DNA of 53,365 bases from Lachnospiraceae bacterium. Its GTDB lineage: Bacteria > Bacillota > Clostridia > Lachnospirales > Lachnospiraceae. The notes under the pieces were generated by a model, which made no database searches, had not been told where the DNA came from, and was given only the letters and a program-made list of their open reading frames with translations. Numbering within the stretch: the stretch's first letter is position 1; every line of letters begins with the position of its first letter. The translations under genes and the position numbers were made by a program. Positions 42,322 through 51,502 of the stretch are shown here, one piece after another. The DNA lies in NCBI GenBank assembly GCA_029227035.1, contig JAQXZD010000118.1, positions 1 to 53,365 of the forward strand, written 5' to 3'.

Positions 42322-43247
42322 CAGAAAGAGTGGAAAGACTTCTTTTGTGGTGTGAAGAAAAGCTTCCGAATATGAAGTTGGAAAAAAAGAATATCTATAT
42401 TTGGGGGGCTGCTGCAGCAGGAGCTGCAATTAAGGATAAGCTTGAAGAACATGGTATACAAATCGAAGGATTTATAGATAAAAGAGCAAAACAATTTGCG
42501 GAATTTCAAGGGAAAAGAGTTATATTATCAGATGAATTAAATTGTGATACAGATTATGTAATTGTGAGTTTATGGGGATTCGATGATACTGTGATAGCTG
42601 CCTTATTTAAAAAAGGGTTCAAGCATGACGATTTCTGTTGGTTGTGTGAACCAGATAATTTTTCTCGTAATGATATTGTATATGATGGATGTTTTGTAGG
42701 AAGATATACATATGGATATAAAGAACTATTAAAAATGTTTCCAGCAGCAGCATCAATTGGAAGATATTGTTCTATAAATGAAACTGCGAGAATATTAATT
42801 AATCATCCTATGGAAGCTGTAACAACACATCCTTTTATAGACCATCCGATGTTTTGGAATTTGCAAGATTATGAAAAAAAGATGGAAATTCTAAAACGGA
42901 ATGGAACATATAGCAATAATAGTTTATGTTGTACAAGTCCTATAAGGGATAATCCTCCCGTTATAATAGGAAATGATGTATGGATTGGTGCAAATGTATG
43001 TATTATGCCAGGTGTGCATATTGGAGATGGGGCAATACTGGCGGCGGGGGCAATTGTAACTAAAGATGTTGAACCTTATGCCATTGTAGGTGGCGTTCCG
43101 GCAAAACTCATTAAATACCGGTTCGAAAAAGAAATTATTGAATCTTTTTTGAGAATTAAATGGTGGGAGTGGTCTGTTGAGAAGATTGAAGAAAATATAG
43201 AGTTGTTCTATCAACCCGAGTTGTTTTGTAAAGTATTTGATTGCTGA
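42318..43247 (+). CDS. Rossmann-like module plus CatB-type left-handed beta-helix acyltransferase
   Basis: A 309-residue protein. Residues ~18-100 are a Rossmann-like module ([35 protein letters not shown]). From ~146 is a hexapeptide-repeat acyltransferase of the xenobiotic/CatB type: [26 protein letters not shown] with a likely catalytic His, [39 protein letters not shown]. It could acylate an amino-sugar nucleotide, for instance the product of the FdtA/FdtB pair. It overlaps the WbsX stop by ATGA. Confidence 0.85.
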   Translation: MTERVERLLLWCEEKLPNMKLEKKNIYIWGAAAAGAAIKDKLEEHGIQIEGFIDKRAKQFAEFQGKRVILSDELNCDTDYVIVSLWGFDDTVIAALFKKGFKHDDFCWLCEPDNFSRNDIVYDGCFVGRYTYGYKELLKMFPAAASIGRYCSINETARILINHPMEAVTTHPFIDHPMFWNLQDYEKKMEILKRNGTYSNNSLCCTSPIRDNPPVIIGNDVWIGANVCIMPGVHIGDGAILAAGAIVTKDVEPYAIVGGVPAKLIKYRFEKEIIESFLRIKWWEWSVEKIEENIELFYQPELFCKVFDC

Positions 43248-43264
43248 TTATAGAGGAGAGCATA

Positions 43265-44662
43265 GTGATTACATCAATTGACAGTTTTTTAAATGCGGTA
43301 AATAGAGATATACAGGAAGCATTTGGAGAGAAGGATTACGAAAAGGCAATATGCTGTACGAAATTTCTTTGCTCTTTTTATTATGATTTTGATTATAAAT
43401 ATTATGATGAGGTATTAGAAGAATATGCAAGCAAAGCTGCGAAAGAATGCATAGGAGAGACATTCATTGATAATGCGGATAAAAATGCTGTTTTGTTCTA
43501 TGATAAGTTTGGGTTAAAAGATAGAGGTCTTGCTAATATATATATTAAGGCAATGTTGGAGTTGGGATATCAGGTGATATGGTGCTTATTTGAAAATGCA
43601 CCGGATACTGGTGAAATTATCAAGCGGTATAGTTCGTTTGAAAATTTGAAGTTTGAATTGATTCCGAATCTTTCTGTTGTTGATCGAATGTTTTTTTTGC
43701 AAAATCTTATTCGAAAGACGAAAGCATATCATTGCTTTATATATACATTGCCAACGGATGTAGAGTGTGTGGGCGTATTTGCAACTTTGTATGGTGATGT
43801 GAAAAAATATTTAATTAATTTAACAGATCATACATTTTGGATAGGAGCAGATGCCATAGATTGTTCTATAGAATTTAGAAATGTAGGGGCAAATATATCA
43901 ACGAAATATAGAAGAATTGATGAGAAAAAAATAGCTATTTTGCCTTATTATCCAGAGGAGAGGGATTATACAGAATATCAAGGAATGCCCTTTTCGGAGG
44001 ATGAAGAATTTGTTTTTTCTGGGGGGAGTGCATATAAAATAGCGGGAAGTGATAAATACGAGCAGATTGTTTCGAGTATTTTAGATAAATATCCGGAGCT
44101 AAAATTTGTGTATGCGACAAATGATGAGAGTGACAAACTTAATAAGATGGAACAAAACTATAAAGATAGATTTTTTGTTATAAAAGAGCGCTCTGACTTG
44201 GACGAGGTACTTAGGCATGCAAAATTTTATTTGTCAACGTATCCGGTAGGTGGGGGGCAAATGACACAATATGCATTAATGAATAATTGCGTCCCATTGT
44301 GTCTAATAGATAAAGGAAATGCTATTGCGAACCCAAAATCCTGGTTGTTACATCCAGAAAGGGTTGACTTTGTGTTTTGTGATATGGATCGATTACTTGC
44401 TAAAGTGGATGAGATAATGTCTGAGGATGAAAGGATGAAGATTGAAAAAGGATATACGCAATATGTTATTTCGGCTTCGGAGTTTAAAAAGAATTTGCAA
44501 AACATTATGATGGGCAGGAATACATTATATTTGTATCATAAAGAAGACGTAGATACAAGTTTATTTCATTCGTATTATGAAACAAGACTAAAACAGCAGG
44601 GATTACAAGAATATCTTAGAAAATCAAAAAATAAGTGGATAAAAGAGAAATATCTTGAATGA
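43265..44662 (+). CDS. GT-B-like glycosyltransferase candidate
   Basis: A 465-residue protein started at the GTG at 43265, which has AGAGGAG at proper spacing; an upstream TTG overlaps the preceding gene. The first ~75 residues are helical. Then a GT-B-type layout appears (MLELGYQVIWCLFENAPDTG, VFSGGSAYKIAGSDK, VIKERSDLDEVLRHAKFYLS and a following PVGGGQMTQYALMNNCVPL). The last is typical of a C-terminal donor-side Rossmann fold. It is probably a glycosyltransferase, but the family is not certain. Confidence 0.65.
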   Translation: MITSIDSFLNAVNRDIQEAFGEKDYEKAICCTKFLCSFYYDFDYKYYDEVLEEYASKAAKECIGETFIDNADKNAVLFYDKFGLKDRGLANIYIKAMLELGYQVIWCLFENAPDTGEIIKRYSSFENLKFELIPNLSVVDRMFFLQNLIRKTKAYHCFIYTLPTDVECVGVFATLYGDVKKYLINLTDHTFWIGADAIDCSIEFRNVGANISTKYRRIDEKKIAILPYYPEERDYTEYQGMPFSEDEEFVFSGGSAYKIAGSDKYEQIVSSILDKYPELKFVYATNDESDKLNKMEQNYKDRFFVIKERSDLDEVLRHAKFYLSTYPVGGGQMTQYALMNNCVPLCLIDKGNAIANPKSWLLHPERVDFVFCDMDRLLAKVDEIMSEDERMKIEKGYTQYVISASEFKKNLQNIMMGRNTLYLYHKEDVDTSLFHSYYETRLKQQGLQEYLRKSKNKWIKEKYLE

Positions 44663-44680
44663 TGCTGGAAAGGAGAGATT

Positions 44681-45364
44681 ATGGAAGCGAAGACAAAGAA
44701 GTTAGTTATTATAGGCGCAGGAGAATTTGGAGAGATTGCATACGAGTATTTTACTTATGATTCAGAATATCAGGTTGTAGCCTTTGCGGTAGAGAGTAAG
44801 TATAAAGATAAAGAAATTATGTATGGGTTGCCGGTAATTGCTTTTGAAGAAATTCAGAAAGAGTATCCACCAGAAGAATATGACGTTTTTGTAGCAATTA
44901 CATATGTGCAACTGAATAGGCCAAGAAGAAGATTGTATAACAGATGTAAAGAGCTAGGATATCATTGTGCTTCATATATTAGTTCGAGAGCGTTTGTCTG
45001 GCATAACGTTCAAGTTGGAGAAAATACATTTATTTTTGAAAATAATACATTACAGCATTTTGTTACAGTTGGAAATAATGTTGTGCTATGGAGTGGAAAT
45101 CATGTTGGGCATCGCACAGTGATAGAAGATGATGTTTGGATAACATCGCATGACTGCATCTCTGGATTTTGTCGCATTGGAAGAGGATCCTTTATCGGGG
45201 TGAATGCAACATTGGGAGATAACGTTGAACTTGCGGAAGATACTGTTTTTGGGGCTGGATCGCTTACGGTCAAAAATTTAGTGGAAAAAGGATGCGTTTA
45301 TATTGGCAGTCCGGCAAAGAAACTCAGTAAAACAGCATATGAGCAGTTTGGAATCTGTTGTTAG
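44681..45364 (+). CDS. PglD/NeuD-like acetyltransferase
   Basis: A 227-residue protein of the sialic-acid/UDP-sugar acetyltransferase type. The N-terminal Rossmann-like part (KLVIIGAGEFGEIAYEY, FVAITYVQLNRPRRRLY) is followed by hexapeptide turns with the catalytic His in NHVGHRTVIEDDVWIT. It ends with GAGSLTVKNLVEKGCVYIGS and PAKK. Together with the CatB-type gene it could supply N- or O-acyl groups to the polysaccharide. GGAAAGGAGAG precedes the ATG. Confidence 0.85.
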   Translation: MEAKTKKLVIIGAGEFGEIAYEYFTYDSEYQVVAFAVESKYKDKEIMYGLPVIAFEEIQKEYPPEEYDVFVAITYVQLNRPRRRLYNRCKELGYHCASYISSRAFVWHNVQVGENTFIFENNTLQHFVTVGNNVVLWSGNHVGHRTVIEDDVWITSHDCISGFCRIGRGSFIGVNATLGDNVELAEDTVFGAGSLTVKNLVEKGCVYIGSPAKKLSKTAYEQFGICC

Positions 45365-45379
45365 AAGGAAGTGAGAAAA

Positions 45380-46288
45380 ATGTTAAAGAAAAAGGGCTTA
45401 ATTTATTGTCCTAATGGGGAACATGAGTGGGAAAAAGACACATTTATGACACCTCACGCGATGGTTATAGAACCCGGAATCATCAGGATTTGGGGAGGTA
45501 CAAGAGATTCAGAAGGCGTAAGCAGGATAAAATATATTGATGTAGATGAAAATGATCCTCGAAAAATTCTTAAGATTAGTGATAGAGTTTCCCTTGATGT
45601 AGGAAATCCGGGGTGTTTTGATGATAATGGAGTTATTTTGGGTGATGTTTTGCGTGTTGGCAATCAGATTTATATGTATTATGTTGGATTTCAACATGTT
45701 CAGAAAGTTAAGTTTTACGCATTTTCTGGATTGGCAATTAGTAGTGACAATGGAGAATCTTTTAAACGGTATTCGGAAACTCCTATATTAGATAGAACCA
45801 CAACAGGAAGATTTGGTAGGTGTATACATACTGTTTTATATGATCAAGGTGTTTTTAGATGTTATTATGCAATTATCAATGATTGGAAATATATTAATAA
45901 CATACCATATCCGGTTTATGATATTTGGTATACGGAGTCAAAAGATGGGATACATTTTGAAAATGTAGATAGAACTTTATGTGTAACAACAGAAAATGAT
46001 GAGTATCGTATAGGTAGACCGAAGGTGTATAAAACAGAAAATGGGTATGAAATGTTTTACACGAGAGACTTAGTAACAAAGGACTATATTGTAGGTCGTG
46101 CAGTTTCAAAAGATGGAATTGTATGGACAAGATGTGATGATAGTTTTGTTATAGAAAAATCTGCCCAAGGGTGGGATTCAGAAATGGCATGCTATCCAGT
46201 AAAGCTGAAAACGTCAAATAATACATATATATTTTATAATGGAAATGGTATGGGTAAAACAGGTGTGGGGTATATACAAGTAGTATAG
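45380..46288 (+). CDS. Five-bladed beta-propeller (GH43/GH130-like) protein
   Basis: A 302-residue protein without signal peptide. Repeated blades with SxDG-type turns are visible (AISSDNGESFKRYSETPIL, YTESKDGIHFENVDR, AVSKDGIVWTRCDD), as in family 43/130-type glycosidases and phosphorylases. Catalytic residues cannot be assigned with certainty. The ATG at 45380 is preferred over the GTG at 45371 that overlaps the AAGGAAGTG site. A cytosolic glycosidase-fold protein in a synthesis cluster may act as a transferase or editing enzyme. Confidence 0.7.
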   Translation: MLKKKGLIYCPNGEHEWEKDTFMTPHAMVIEPGIIRIWGGTRDSEGVSRIKYIDVDENDPRKILKISDRVSLDVGNPGCFDDNGVILGDVLRVGNQIYMYYVGFQHVQKVKFYAFSGLAISSDNGESFKRYSETPILDRTTTGRFGRCIHTVLYDQGVFRCYYAIINDWKYINNIPYPVYDIWYTESKDGIHFENVDRTLCVTTENDEYRIGRPKVYKTENGYEMFYTRDLVTKDYIVGRAVSKDGIVWTRCDDSFVIEKSAQGWDSEMACYPVKLKTSNNTYIFYNGNGMGKTGVGYIQVV

Positions 46289-46312
46289 TTAAAATAGAAT
46301 GAAGGTAGTGAA

Positions 46313-47341
46313 ATGTTTGAAATAATCGAGTATGAAGATAAATTTGAAGACAGATGGGATCGATTTATTAAAAATGATAGTATTAACGGAACTTTTTTAC
46401 AATCACGAGATTTTTTAAATTATCATCCGCAAGGGCGGTTTGTAGATGCATCTTTGTTGGTTATACAAGGTTCATCTATTGTTGCAGTAATACCTGCCTG
46501 TAAAGTGGAGGACGATTATGGTAAACATTTTGTTTCTCATAAAGGAAGTACTTTCGGGGGAATTGTGCTACATAAGGAAAAGTATAACATTAAAACACTA
46601 CAAGATATTTTTTTGCGACTCGAACAATACTTAAAAGATAACCATTATGTGGATGCAAAGATGAGTCAGACTTCAGACATTTTTAGTAAAAAAGAGATGG
46701 ACTTGTTGGATTATTTTTATTATAAACAAGGCTGGAAATCTTACTCGGAGATTAGTTTTTATGTAGATATTGAAAAAGCGCCAGATGATTTGTTAAGGAT
46801 TTTGAGTAGTTCGAGAAGAAGAGATTATAAGTATTCGTTAAAACATGATTTGCAATTTAGGAGATTACAGACAGACCATGAAATAGAAGAGTTTCATAGT
46901 CTATTATCACAAAATCTTAAAAAATTTGGTGCGAAACCAGTTCACTCTGTTAACGAGTTGCTGGAGTTTAAGAATAAGCGACTTGTAAATATAGTAGATT
47001 TTTATGGCGTTTATAAACGTGATGCTAAATTGGTTGCAGCCACAATGCTGTTCTATTTTGGAAAAAATGTTTTACATACGCAGTATCTGGCGCAATCACA
47101 GAATAAAGAAGACTTAAATTTATATGCGATGGAATTTCTGAACTATAATACGATGTTATTGGCAAGGGAAAAGGGATTTAAGAAATTTTCGTTTGGAATC
47201 AGTACAGAAGATCAGGGGAAAGTTTTAAATATAGGTCTTGCAACCTTTAAAGAGGGATTTGGTTGTGATTACTGTAATAATAAAACATATATAAAACAGT
47301 TTAATAAATATTCTGGAGGAAATGGCGATGCAGGTAATTAA
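46313..47341 (+). CDS. FemAB/GNAT-like acyltransferase
   Basis: A 342-residue protein resembling the FemAB/BioF2-like (double GNAT) family: FLQSRDFLNYHPQGRFVDAS, LLVIQGSSIVAVIPACKVED, HKGSTFGGIVLHKEK, then VAATMLFYFGKNVLHTQYLA and KKFSFGISTEDQGKVLNIG. Such enzymes attach acyl or aminoacyl groups to sugars or wall precursors. It overlaps the next gene by 14 bases and sits directly beside the FdtA/FdtB-like pair, so the amino sugar is a possible acceptor; this is inference. Confidence 0.75.
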   Translation: MFEIIEYEDKFEDRWDRFIKNDSINGTFLQSRDFLNYHPQGRFVDASLLVIQGSSIVAVIPACKVEDDYGKHFVSHKGSTFGGIVLHKEKYNIKTLQDIFLRLEQYLKDNHYVDAKMSQTSDIFSKKEMDLLDYFYYKQGWKSYSEISFYVDIEKAPDDLLRILSSSRRRDYKYSLKHDLQFRRLQTDHEIEEFHSLLSQNLKKFGAKPVHSVNELLEFKNKRLVNIVDFYGVYKRDAKLVAATMLFYFGKNVLHTQYLAQSQNKEDLNLYAMEFLNYNTMLLAREKGFKKFSFGISTEDQGKVLNIGLATFKEGFGCDYCNNKTYIKQFNKYSGGNGDAGN

Positions 47342-47729
47342 ATATATGTTTCAACCTCATGGTGATGAACGAGGACAATTAGTAGCACTGGAGGAGTTTA
47401 AGGACATTCCTTTTCGTATAAAAAGAGTTTATTTTATGTATGATACAGCAGAAGGTGTGGTAAGAGGATTTCATGCACATAAGCAGCTTGAACAAATTTT
47501 AGTTTGCGTACATGGAACGTGTAAAGTTCTATTAGATAATGGGAAAGAAAAGAAGGTAGTGTCGTTGGAAAAACCATATGAAGGTTTATATGTTGCGAAT
47601 AATATTTGGCGTGAGATGTATGATTTTTCGGAAGATAGCGTCTTGTTGGTTTTAGCATCTGAATTGTATGATGAAAATGATTATATCAGAGATTATGATA
47701 AATTTTTAGAGTTTGTAGGTTGTAAATAG
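47328..47729 (+). CDS. fdtA: FdtA-type dTDP-4-keto-6-deoxyhexose 3,4-ketoisomerase
   Basis: A 133-residue cupin-fold enzyme. It follows the FdtA/QdtA pattern: DERGQLVALEEFKDIPFRIK, YFMYDTAEGVVRGFHAHK with the catalytic His pair, LVCVHGTCKVLLDNG, and VANNIWREMYDFSEDSVLLV. It moves the keto group from C4 to C3 of dTDP-4-keto-6-deoxyglucose ahead of transamination. The ATG at 47328 is used because GGAGG is 8 bases ahead; an ATG at 47322 is too near. Confidence 0.88.
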   Translation: MQVIKYMFQPHGDERGQLVALEEFKDIPFRIKRVYFMYDTAEGVVRGFHAHKQLEQILVCVHGTCKVLLDNGKEKKVVSLEKPYEGLYVANNIWREMYDFSEDSVLLVLASELYDENDYIRDYDKFLEFVGCK

Positions 47730-47744
47730 TTTTGAGAGGTACAT

Positions 47745-48836
47745 ATGATGGTGGAATATACATCGTTAAAAAGAAATTATGATCTGTATGCGAGTGAGTA
47801 TGAAGAGGCGGCATTAAGAGTTTTGAGATCAGGTTGGTATATCTTGGGTCCGGAATTGGAAAAGTTTGAAGAAGAATTTGCAGATAGGATGGGCGTGAAA
47901 CATTGCATAGGAGTTAATTCCGGAACAGATGCGCTTATTCTTGCTGTGCGAGCTCTAGAAATAGGCGAGGGTGATGAAGTTATTGTTCCGGCGGGAACAT
48001 ATATTGCGTCTGTTATTGGGGTGACAGAAAATAAGGCAATCCCTGTTTTTGTTGACTCCGATGAGTATATGTGTATAAATGCGGAGAAAATTGAAGAAAA
48101 GATAACGGAAAAAACGAAAGCTATCATGGCAGTTCACTTATATGGGCAGGCATGCGATATGGATAAAATAAAAAAAATAGCTGATAAATATTCCTTAAAA
48201 GTTATAGAGGACTGTGCACAGTGCCATGGAGCAAGTTTTGAAAATAAGATATTGGGTTCATGGGGAAATGTAGGGTGTTTTAGTTTCTATCCGACTAAGC
48301 CTTTAGGAGCATTGGGAGATGGAGGCGCTTTGCTTACAAATGATGATAAATTAGCAGACAAATTGCGAATGTTGCGGAATTATGGAAGTAAAATAAAGTA
48401 CCATAATGAAATAGAAGGTGTTAACACCAGACTAGATGAATTGCAGGCCGCTGTGCTAAGAGTGGGGCTTAAACATTTGGATGAAGGGAATAAAAAAAGA
48501 ATAGAAATTGCAACTATGTATTTGAATGGCATTAAGAATTTAAAAGTTAAGTTACCAGCATTAAGAGAATCTGGTTCGCATGTTTTTCATTTGTTTCCGG
48601 TATTAGTAGATGATCAACAGAAATTTCAGAATTATTTGCTGGAAAAAGGTATAAAAACACAAATTCATTATCCGATTCCACCATATATGTCAGCATGTTA
48701 TCGAAAGTATGAGTATTCATGGGAAGATTATGAGCAGGCGAGTTATATTGCAAAACATGAGATTAGTTTGCCAATATATTCGGCCATGCCAATGGAAGAG
48801 GTTCGAAAAGTTATCGAGTGTGTTAATTTGTATTAG
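47745..48836 (+). CDS. fdtB: FdtB-type sugar aminotransferase (DegT/DnrJ/EryC1/StrS family)
   Basis: A 363-residue PLP enzyme. Motifs are [18 protein letters not shown]-like start ([18 protein letters not shown]), [27 protein letters not shown], and the Schiff-base Lys in [16 protein letters not shown]. It aminates the 3-keto sugar from the FdtA-like enzyme to give dTDP-3-amino-3,6-dideoxyhexose. Whether the product has galacto or gluco configuration cannot be read. It follows the isomerase by 15 bases, with GAGAGG ahead of the start. Confidence 0.88.
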   Translation: MMVEYTSLKRNYDLYASEYEEAALRVLRSGWYILGPELEKFEEEFADRMGVKHCIGVNSGTDALILAVRALEIGEGDEVIVPAGTYIASVIGVTENKAIPVFVDSDEYMCINAEKIEEKITEKTKAIMAVHLYGQACDMDKIKKIADKYSLKVIEDCAQCHGASFENKILGSWGNVGCFSFYPTKPLGALGDGGALLTNDDKLADKLRMLRNYGSKIKYHNEIEGVNTRLDELQAAVLRVGLKHLDEGNKKRIEIATMYLNGIKNLKVKLPALRESGSHVFHLFPVLVDDQQKFQNYLLEKGIKTQIHYPIPPYMSACYRKYEYSWEDYEQASYIAKHEISLPIYSAMPMEEVRKVIECVNLY

Positions 48837-48883
48837 AGTAATTTGTTGAGCATACATTAATAATTTATATGAAGGAAAACAGA

Positions 48884-51412
48884 ATGCTGAGAGTTGAGAC
48901 GAAGAAACAGGTAATAAGAATTTTAAAAGATGTAGATTTGTTGTGTAAGAAAGCAATTCAGCAGGATGCAGATGTGTTGATTACAATTTTACAGGATGTT
49001 CAGGAAGCGGTAATCACTGTGGGTGAAAGAGTGGAAAAAGAAGTTGATGATTCGGTAGATATTGTCTCATGCTTAGAGTCGCTTTGTGAAGTTTTCTATT
49101 TGCTTTCTGAGAATCCGGATGATAAGAAAAATTATGGGAAACAGATTCATGATATTTTAGAGCAGGTTATTGCGATGATTTCTCAGATGCAGGCAGGTTA
49201 TCAGATTGTCTTTTTCCCATATAAAGCAGATATGTGGGACTCATTGGAGAGCATTTGGCTTTCGTGTAAAGAAGACCCTCTTTGTGATTGTAAGGTAGTG
49301 CCAATTCCATATTACCATTTTGATTCGGAGAAAAGAGAGTGGATATATCAATATGAGATAGATCGTTTCCCTTCTTATGTACCGGTGATAGATTATACGG
49401 AATATGATTTGGAAGAGAAGGCAGATGCAGCTTTTGTGCATAATCCATATGATGAATATAATTATGTTACCCATGTGCATAAGGATTATTATTCTTATAA
49501 TCTGAAAAAATATGTAAATAAACTGTTTTATGTGCCGTATTATGTATCAACAGGACAGGTGTCTGAACCGCAAAAAGTGCTTTCCGTGTATCAGAAGGCA
49601 GATTACCTTGTGGTGCAGTCGGATGCTTTTAAAGAAGGATTAAAACCGTATCCATATTTTGATAAAGCAATTGTTATGGGGTCTCCAAAGTTAGATCGGG
49701 TAATTCGATCGAGCGGTCGGATGAATTTAGTGCCGGAAGAATGGAAATGCATGATAAAAGGTAAAAAATCTTTAATGCTTAATACAAGTTTAGCTCAGTT
49801 TTTAAGCGATGGTGCAGTATATCTTCGCAAAATAGCATATATTTTTGAGGTAATAAGGCAGAGGGATGATGTTGTACTGATTTGGCGTCCACATCCACTG
49901 CTAAAATTTACCATTGAATCAATGCGTCCACAGTTATTACCGGTTTATTTAAAGCTGGAACAGTATTTTATAGACGAAAAAATCGGTATTTTAGATAAAA
50001 CGGCGGATATTATCAATGCTATTACAATTGCGGATGGATATATTGGAGAGGCAGCATCCTCTGTGGTGAATTTATTTGAAGCGGCAGGAAAACCATTATT
50101 TATATTAGATAATTATATTACGGTTGGTTTTTCGGAAGAAGAAAGACGAAGGGTATTGCTTGCAGATTGCGAGAAAGTAGGAGATAACTATTACTGTACT
50201 TCCATAGAGTCTAGCAGTATATTTGAAGTGAAGGACAAAAAGTGGAGTTATATGACGCAGAAGGTGGGAATGAAGAATCTGCCTAAGTGGTTGCCAGCAT
50301 GTACAAGCGGAACCAATCTTCAGGATTCCATTTTTTATGCTTCGTTATGGCCTGAGGAATGTTTGGAATATAACCTGAAGAAGAATTGTGTGAAACAGAT
50401 TTCTTCGATTGATGGGAAGATGGTTTTAAATCTTCGGTTTACTGCAGCATATAAAGATCGGGTATTTTATTTTCCAAATAATACAAAAATTATTTTGGAA
50501 TATAATGTCAGAACCAGACAGTGGAAGGAATATGCAGAACCAATCCGTGCTCTGCAGGAGCATATCAACACGCAGATTTATGAGGATATATACGGATATT
50601 TTGTAGAGGACAAGCTTGTGTGGATGACAACCTTGTATTCCAATCGTGTTCTTTGCTTTGATATGGAAACAGCAGGATACCAGATATATCGTTTTGGCGA
50701 TGAGAGTGCTTGTTATTCAGCAGTTGCAGTGGTAGAGGAGTGTCTGTATCTGTCAGATGCCCGCACCAGTGCTGTGGAAGGTTGGGATTTGAAGACAGGA
50801 AAGCGGGTGGCAAATTATGCCATGCCGGATAGTTATCAAATTTTTTCTAATATTCAGGGGTGTAAAATTGCCCATTTGCATTTGATTTCGGCAGGGAAAC
50901 AGCTAATAGCAGTTCCCTTTACAGCCAATGGTTTGGTAAGCATAAACCTTGAAACCAATGAGGTAGCCTTACTGGCAGAAGAATTTTTTGAAGATGTTTT
51001 GCAGGAAGCCAATGGATATAGTCCGGAGGCGCATGGCACTGTGAATTTTGCAAAAAAGATGGATGCAAATACGCTACTTTTGCAAAAGCGTCGCGATGGG
51101 GCATTGTTAGAATTGAATCTGAGTTCTGGTGAGTATCACGTGTATGCTCCCAAACTGGCTCCAGAGGAGTTTGCCAAATTGCTTGATGGGGAAGATGGAT
51201 TTGAAAAGTCTTATACCTATGGAGAGTTTGCACGTAGGGAAAGCAGATATTTTCCTTTTGAGGAATTCCTGGATGATTTGGTAAATGAGCGTTTGGATGA
51301 CGCGATGGCACGTCAGAAGGAGGCAATTAAGACAATAGCGGTAAATCTGGATGGTACTTGTGGGGAGAAAGTGCATGAATTTATGATGGATGTGCTGATG
51401 CATGAGGGGTAG
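48884..51412 (+). CDS. TagB/TagF-like glycerophosphotransferase fused to a beta-propeller
   Basis: An 842-residue protein, start at 48884 because AAGGAAA is spaced for it. The first ~100 residues are helical. Residues ~110-430 look like the GT-B fold of CDP-glycerol phosphotransferases: VFFPYKADMWDSLESIWLSC, VMGSPKLDRVIR, LIWRPHPLLKF near residue 335 with the catalytic-type His, ADGYIGEAASSVVNLFEAAG near 385. From ~475 repeated blades form a beta-propeller (LVWMTTLYSNRVLCFDMETA, LVSINLETNEVALLAEE, GALLELNLSSGEYHVY). The combination is unusual. It may transfer or polymerise the phospho-alcohol made by the CDP-forming fusions; the propeller could bind the glycan. Confidence 0.75.
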   Translation: MLRVETKKQVIRILKDVDLLCKKAIQQDADVLITILQDVQEAVITVGERVEKEVDDSVDIVSCLESLCEVFYLLSENPDDKKNYGKQIHDILEQVIAMISQMQAGYQIVFFPYKADMWDSLESIWLSCKEDPLCDCKVVPIPYYHFDSEKREWIYQYEIDRFPSYVPVIDYTEYDLEEKADAAFVHNPYDEYNYVTHVHKDYYSYNLKKYVNKLFYVPYYVSTGQVSEPQKVLSVYQKADYLVVQSDAFKEGLKPYPYFDKAIVMGSPKLDRVIRSSGRMNLVPEEWKCMIKGKKSLMLNTSLAQFLSDGAVYLRKIAYIFEVIRQRDDVVLIWRPHPLLKFTIESMRPQLLPVYLKLEQYFIDEKIGILDKTADIINAITIADGYIGEAASSVVNLFEAAGKPLFILDNYITVGFSEEERRRVLLADCEKVGDNYYCTSIESSSIFEVKDKKWSYMTQKVGMKNLPKWLPACTSGTNLQDSIFYASLWPEECLEYNLKKNCVKQISSIDGKMVLNLRFTAAYKDRVFYFPNNTKIILEYNVRTRQWKEYAEPIRALQEHINTQIYEDIYGYFVEDKLVWMTTLYSNRVLCFDMETAGYQIYRFGDESACYSAVAVVEECLYLSDARTSAVEGWDLKTGKRVANYAMPDSYQIFSNIQGCKIAHLHLISAGKQLIAVPFTANGLVSINLETNEVALLAEEFFEDVLQEANGYSPEAHGTVNFAKKMDANTLLLQKRRDGALLELNLSSGEYHVYAPKLAPEEFAKLLDGEDGFEKSYTYGEFARRESRYFPFEEFLDDLVNERLDDAMARQKEAIKTIAVNLDGTCGEKVHEFMMDVLMHEG

Positions 51413-51441
51413 AAAAGAGGATGAAATAACATTTCTCTTTC

Positions 51442-51483
51442 AAACAAGCTGGGAATATTATATAATATTTCCAGCTTGTTTAG
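51442..51483 (+). terminator. Long perfect hairpin between the glycan genes and the AAA-ATPase gene
   Basis: AAACAAGCTGG (51442-51452) pairs with CCAGCTTGTTT (51471-51481), with AATATT/AATATT continuing the stem and TTTA at the end. It is a strong intrinsic terminator, 20 bases before the next start codon. Confidence 0.85.
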
Positions 51484-51502
51484 TTCGTTAGGAGGGATAC
51501 GC

